A DNA stretch of 64,000 nt from Lunularia cruciata (taxonomy: Eukaryota > Streptophyta > Marchantiopsida > Lunulariales > Lunulariaceae): assembly GCA_948567375.1 (NCBI GenBank), contig OX419757.1, positions 52,824,001 through 52,888,000 of the forward strand, in the 5' to 3' direction. The position numbers and the translations under genes are program-made. Below the pieces are notes generated by a model, which had not been told where the DNA came from, did not search any database, and saw only the letters and a program-made list of their open reading frames with translations. Of the stretch, positions 59,833-64,000 are shown piece by piece (positions within the stretch are counted from its first letter, which is position 1; each line of letters begins with the position of its first letter).

Positions 59833-61035
59833 TCAAAACTTCACATTCTCGAACCCCACACAGACACCATAATAGTGTGCTTCTTGTGGGTTCTGGGGTA
59901 TAACACCAGCTAAATAAGCTTGCTGGTAACCCCATCTGTATTCTAAATGACCGTTGATCCAGTTCACTTTCCAGGTCCAAAATATCCAGCCAGATTGCTT
60001 CTCGTAGCTCAAGACTTGAGCAGCCCACCATTTTCTGTACCATGCTACTGCATCACTCCTCGTGAGCCCAAATTCGGGACCGTCTTCTTCTGCAGTACTT
60101 AAACTCCATTCCCCAACTATTGTTGGTGAGTTTCCTCCCCTGTCATTGGTGCAGGAGTGGGCTATGTATGCGTTGCGGTTGGGAGCAACAGAGGTGGTCC
60201 ACTTAACGTAATGATGATCATCATACAGTGCAAGAGTCAGATCAGTTGAGCCCAACCCTTGGTTAGGGTCTCCAGATCCCCACAGTCCATTCATCATCAT
60301 AATGTGTAATCTCCTACTTGCATTAACTCCAAGCTTGTCCTCCACAGCCCGGATTCGTTTCCAGGCATTGGGATAGTAGTTGTCGAGCATGGTTTTCACG
60401 GTATCTTTGTTCTGAAGCGGTTCGTTGAGGAGCTGTATTGCTCCTACAGTGGAAAAATTTGGGTTGGTGTGCGCAAGAGTTGTCCACCACTCCATCAACT
60501 CGAGAGCTCTTTCATACTGATAATCCTGGTAGAAACCTGGGGTGGAGGCCATTTGCCCTGTGAAAGCTTCCCAGGCCTTTTGTGCGCCAGGTGCGGCATG
60601 AAGGTCGAGGATTACGTAAAGTCCTGCATCACTGGCATGCCCACATAGTTTCTCTAGATAAGGAAAACCGCCTTGAGGCCAGTACTCAGTATCCTTGTAG
60701 ACAAGATCTTCTTTGATCCAGTAGCCTAGAGGGATACGGATGGTGTTGAGGCCGATGCTTTTGATCTGCCAGATATCAGTTTCATTAATCCATTCAGACC
60801 AATGCTTCTGGAAAGCAGCGTTGGCTGCAGTTTGCCCCAATCCTTTAACACAGTCAAATTCGCTGGCGTACTCGCCACATCCCATACTCCTCCATTCATC
60901 TCCCATCATCCATGGCTCCACAATGAAGAGACCCCCAAAGTTCACTCCTCGAATCGGAGTTACTTTCGGAAGCCAGCCTCTGGCCAGGCTGACAGACGAC
61001 ATGAGAAGCAAACAGGCAAGGATTCTACTCCCCAT
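59833..61035 (-). CDS. Secreted GH5 beta-glucanase, fungal-like
   Basis: A single-exon glycoside hydrolase family 5 enzyme of 400 residues that should cleave beta-glucan chains (exo-1,3 or endo-1,6 type) outside the cell. An N-terminal signal peptide (about residues 1-20) ends near ARG. Then follow RGVNFGGLFIVEPWM (29-43), SEFDCVKGLGQ (58-68), NTIRIPLGYW (97-106) and LDLHAAPGAQ (143-152). LLNEP carries the predicted acid/base Glu205, HHYV the substrate-site His/Tyr (274-277), and IVGEWS the predicted nucleophile Glu309. All catalytic features are intact and length is normal. The MGCGEYASEFDCV and GLGQ stretches resemble fungal secreted glucanases more than the GH5 mannanases usual in plants. 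Absence of introns in an intron-rich genome and this resemblance suggest gene transfer from a fungus, but a database comparison is required to prove it. Confidence 0.92.
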   Translation of the reverse strand: MGSRILACLLLMSSVSLARGWLPKVTPIRGVNFGGLFIVEPWMMGDEWRSMGCGEYASEFDCVKGLGQTAANAAFQKHWSEWINETDIWQIKSIGLNTIRIPLGYWIKEDLVYKDTEYWPQGGFPYLEKLCGHASDAGLYVILDLHAAPGAQKAWEAFTGQMASTPGFYQDYQYERALELMEWWTTLAHTNPNFSTVGAIQLLNEPLQNKDTVKTMLDNYYPNAWKRIRAVEDKLGVNASRRLHIMMMNGLWGSGDPNQGLGSTDLTLALYDDHHYVKWTTSVAPNRNAYIAHSCTNDRGGNSPTIVGEWSLSTAEEDGPEFGLTRSDAVAWYRKWWAAQVLSYEKQSGWIFWTWKVNWINGHLEYRWGYQQAYLAGVIPQNPQEAHYYGVCVGFENVKF

Positions 61036-62948
61036 TGCGAGCGTTTGAGAATCACCTCAAGCTTCTACACTGCATATGCAGTTAGCAGAAATCCTATTCA
61101 CAACCGGCAGAAATCCTCGCGAAACCCAACTTGCGGTCAAAGGTATAGATCACAAGTCAGCTGCCTGTGCATCCGATAGTCATACTCGAAATGTCATAAG
61201 ATGCAGCAGTTGAACTCACTGTAGAATATATAAGGCTACATACCAGTACTTCCTTTGGTTTGAGAAGGGAATTTGAAAGACTGTGAGGAGCGGACCATCT
61301 TCTTGAGGGGTTTAAGGGTACAGCTCCAGACAACTTGACGCGCACGCCCAAACGAATTAACAAATCCTTGAAGAGCTGTGAACGTGAGAATCAGTTCAGA
61401 TCCGTCACGCTCACTGCACAAGAGATGTGGGGCATGACAAGCGCAAGTACACATCCTGTTTTGACCAAAGGCAGCTAAACTATAATAACTTTTCCCACCA
61501 TTGCATATGTACAGTGTACGGCTCTTGACCGAATACCTACACATCGCGTACAGCTGTGGAGCTCAGGTACACTCTTAAATTCACTGGATACTGCAACTCT
61601 GTGTTCAAGCTACGATTTGGAATTAGCTTCTTTACGAAGTTGGAACTTTCAGAGAATGGACAGGGTAGGGGCAGAGTAGGTTGGATTGATCCTCACTCAT
61701 TTATCCTACCTCAGATAAAACAGAAGAAGCTTGCCTATCCGTTTATAGCTGGCCCTCTTCAACTGATAAGCTGGACACACAAAAGTGCGTGGTGGGAGCA
61801 AAAGGACTTGGTCCTCGAAGGAGACAACAGCTTTGGCAACGTTACAAAGTAGATGTCCAAGTATGCCCGTGAAAATGACGAATGAAACGAGAAACACGAC
61901 ACAGTACTGGATGTGTGGCAGAGAGTAAAGGTGGATCCAAGGTGTCCCACCAGGCGCTAAAATCTGTTACAGTGTACTCATGTACAGTAACGGCCAGGAC
62001 CATGCCATCTGTGGAGGCCTCGTAATGATGACATAATCCATTGTGTGAAATCAATCCATTATTAGACATAATTTTAATTCTACGTGCTCTGACACTGAGA
62101 CCCAAGTTGAGAAACAGAAACAACCACTTTGAGATGGGGAAATTGCTCTTACTCTCATAATCTCCCTAGATTTCCTCCATGGAATAACCATGAATAGTAA
62201 CCTGTACCCGTGGTTTGAAACACATCTGGGACTTTCTTTTCCATTTCGGAAATGGTTAGATTCCTTACTCCGTGCAGCAATGACCAGAAGGAGTTAAGGT
62301 AGTCATGCTCATCGGTCACTCTCAACTTGGAATCGAGCAAGTCAGTTGCGAAGGAGACATTGACCAGTGTCGTGGGTGGTGTAGTGGCAGTTATGATACC
62401 GAGAGTCATCTTAAACCAAGATAGCAGAACTGCTATACAATCGGGTATTGTATAGCAGATTGACAGTTGTGCGAGAACTCGAGGACTACACAACTAGCAG
62501 ATTATCACCTACTGTGAAGACGCACCCAAGTACACTCTAGCTTAGCCGACACTGCCAACTTTATTGGGCTGATGATGATGACAGCACCGCCAATGCAACA
62601 ACCTTGGGTTCCCAATAGTGGTGGAGTGGCAAGTAACTGTTATAGTGAGTTCCCTACCATTGCAGTCAAATAACTGTAGAGTTGAAATTGCTGAATTACA
62701 ATCATCACGGTACTACGCAACAGGTCAGTGGTGATTACATTACAGCGCTGCTGTCAGTGACGTTAGCGACGAGGTCATGGCACTGATGGCAGTCAACCTC
62801 GATAACGGCAAAAGTTAGTGCATACATCATATGATAGCTGCTTAGGTTAAGCAGTCTCGAACAGATATCTGATAGCTGCCACAATGTCCCATGGACTCAT
62901 TGATATGATCGGACCAGATGTGCACGGCTGAACTGGCCTAGCGTATGC
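61036..62948. other. Upstream of the GH5 gene; no other gene seen
   Basis: Contains the likely GH5 promoter. Short frames on both strands (for example 61556-61852 on +, and 62155-62493 on -) have no recognisable motif or homologous repeat in the window. I cannot support a gene. Confidence 0.35.
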
Positions 62949-63104
62949 TCCAGTTATTTGTAGATCATATTACTTGCATAGGTCTGATATCTTAGTTGCT
63001 GTAGGGCAGATTTCTCTTATCGATATTACTAGAGTTTAGATCCTTGTCCGGCTTGGAGGGGTCTTCCCATCCTTCCTGTTATCACATGCGGTCGCCTTCT
63101 CTCC
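62949..63104 (+). mobile_element. Short 3' fragment of the RT element
   Basis: Matches about 19060-19225 and the end of the 40.2-kb copy: TTGCATAG, GATATCTTAG, GCAGATTTCTC, then the terminal part GGGGTCTTCCCATCCTT and GCGGTCGCCTTCTCTCC. It is the shortest 5'-truncated copy in the window. Confidence 0.75.
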
Positions 63105-64000
63105 TATTATAAAATAAAGAAGTTGATTGGACTGTCCATAGCAGCGGACCGAACATTTTTCTCATCGATGTACTGCGTATTCCTTTATGCTTTCCGGTCG
63201 AGAAAGTCTAAGGTCTGCGCTACACCCACTTCGTTTTCGTGGAGGGCTAAACAGTTTGGTTGACATACCCTTGACTTTATCAATATGCAGCAACTGGATC
63301 GAACTGATTATAGAAGCGCGCATGCATATGATGAGTTGGTTCGTCTCATGGTTATATCTACAGGTGGTGCTCGAGGAATTGCAACCAGTGAAGAGCAACG
63401 GAGCCAACAAACATATATAACTCCTGGAGAACTAATGTATGTATGTTCGTTCAGTAATGCACTCTATTGAAGAGAGTGTAGAGCTGTACAGAACTAATTC
63501 CGGAGTCCTGAAGGTCTATTTTAAGGTGTTGAATTCAGTCCAAGCGTTTCTGTCTACGTAACTCTTAAGGACATCAACAGAGTGCGACGTGCAACGGCAA
63601 AAAGGGGACCCTACAGACGTGTTACTTGGTTACGCTTTTTTCAAACGCGTTCAGTGCCACCTGGGGTACTTCAAACGCTTCTTTCCCTCTTCAAACGCTA
63701 ATAAATAAAGTCGTTTGAATCACAGAGGTGATCATGTGAAATCTACATTAGATGTAAGCGCTACAATGGCTGCTACGTCTCATGGATGATACAGTGTACA
63801 TGAATAACTACAACATACAATGGAATCAAATTAGTGCCGAACAGAAAACCTACCAGATTCCTTGACAACAAAGAGGATTGAAGTTTGGCAACAGAACGAG
63901 CAAGCAAAGAATTTTCGACTTTTAGTTTCTTGATATTCATTGAAAGATTTCGCAACTGTACACTTAGGGTGAAGAAGGAAAGAAGATGCAACCCCAAGTT
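63105..64000. other. Window end, no gene recognised
   Basis: Short frames only. The phrase TCAAACGC occurs three times between 63641 and 63700, in a stretch that looks like a small tandem or decayed repeat. Minus-strand frame 63773-63997 has no motif I recognise. Confidence 0.35.

Noticed and set aside
62155-62493. Minus-strand frame of 112 codons upstream of the glucanase
   Set aside because: No recognisable domain, no repeat of the GH5 sequence, and no transcript signal that I can see.
1-64000. CRISPR arrays, bacterial operons, ribosomal RNA genes
   Set aside because: No regularly spaced short repeats, no Shine-Dalgarno-type gene layout and no rRNA signature; the window is eukaryotic nuclear DNA.

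Overview
The window looks like nuclear DNA of a land plant, most likely a bryophyte and probably a moss. The evidence is a full-length 30-exon DEK1 calpain gene (found across land plants), short GT-AG introns, LTI65/RD29-type stress proteins, a plant-type intron-containing tRNA-Tyr, and a fungal-like GH5 glucanase in a single exon. The species cannot be fixed from the sequence alone.

Region 1-22.6 kb is very AT-rich and I recognise no cellular gene in it. It holds decayed retroelements: a Ty3/gypsy chromodomain element with both LTRs and a 5-bp target duplication (8434-14060), a truncated relative (2223 to about 4361), two 560-bp LTR-like repeats of a second family in opposite orientation (4362-4921 and 16426-16986), and a remnant of an unusual reverse-transcriptase element (about 17.0-19.2 kb). 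Three further 3' fragments of that last family lie at 22.8, 40.2 and 62.95 kb. The LTRs of the chromodomain family carry clean heat-shock-element arrays upstream of a TATA box.

Region 22.6-38.1 kb switches to genic composition and is filled by DEK1 on the + strand (24782-38139). Exon phases are consistent throughout and predict about 2198 residues: a multi-spanning membrane region with a large loop, a juxtamembrane coiled segment, an LG3-like domain, and a calpain protease core with C2-like tail and an intact Cys-His-Asn triad. One intron uses a GC donor.

Region 38-55 kb carries minus-strand genes and repeats. There is a small coiled-coil protein of unknown role (42869-44380). Two neighbouring same-strand paralogues of the LTI65/RD29/CAP160 dehydration-cold family follow (45091-48851 and 53210-55073). 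The second has a tRNA-Tyr gene inside its first intron and an upstream composite of CRT/DRE and ABRE cores, which fits cold and ABA control. Several fold-back and tandem repeats sit between the genes.

Region 55-64 kb holds COX19 (cytochrome c oxidase assembly, minus strand), a possible small unrecognised gene, and the secreted GH5 glucanase (minus strand), then apparently gene-free sequence.
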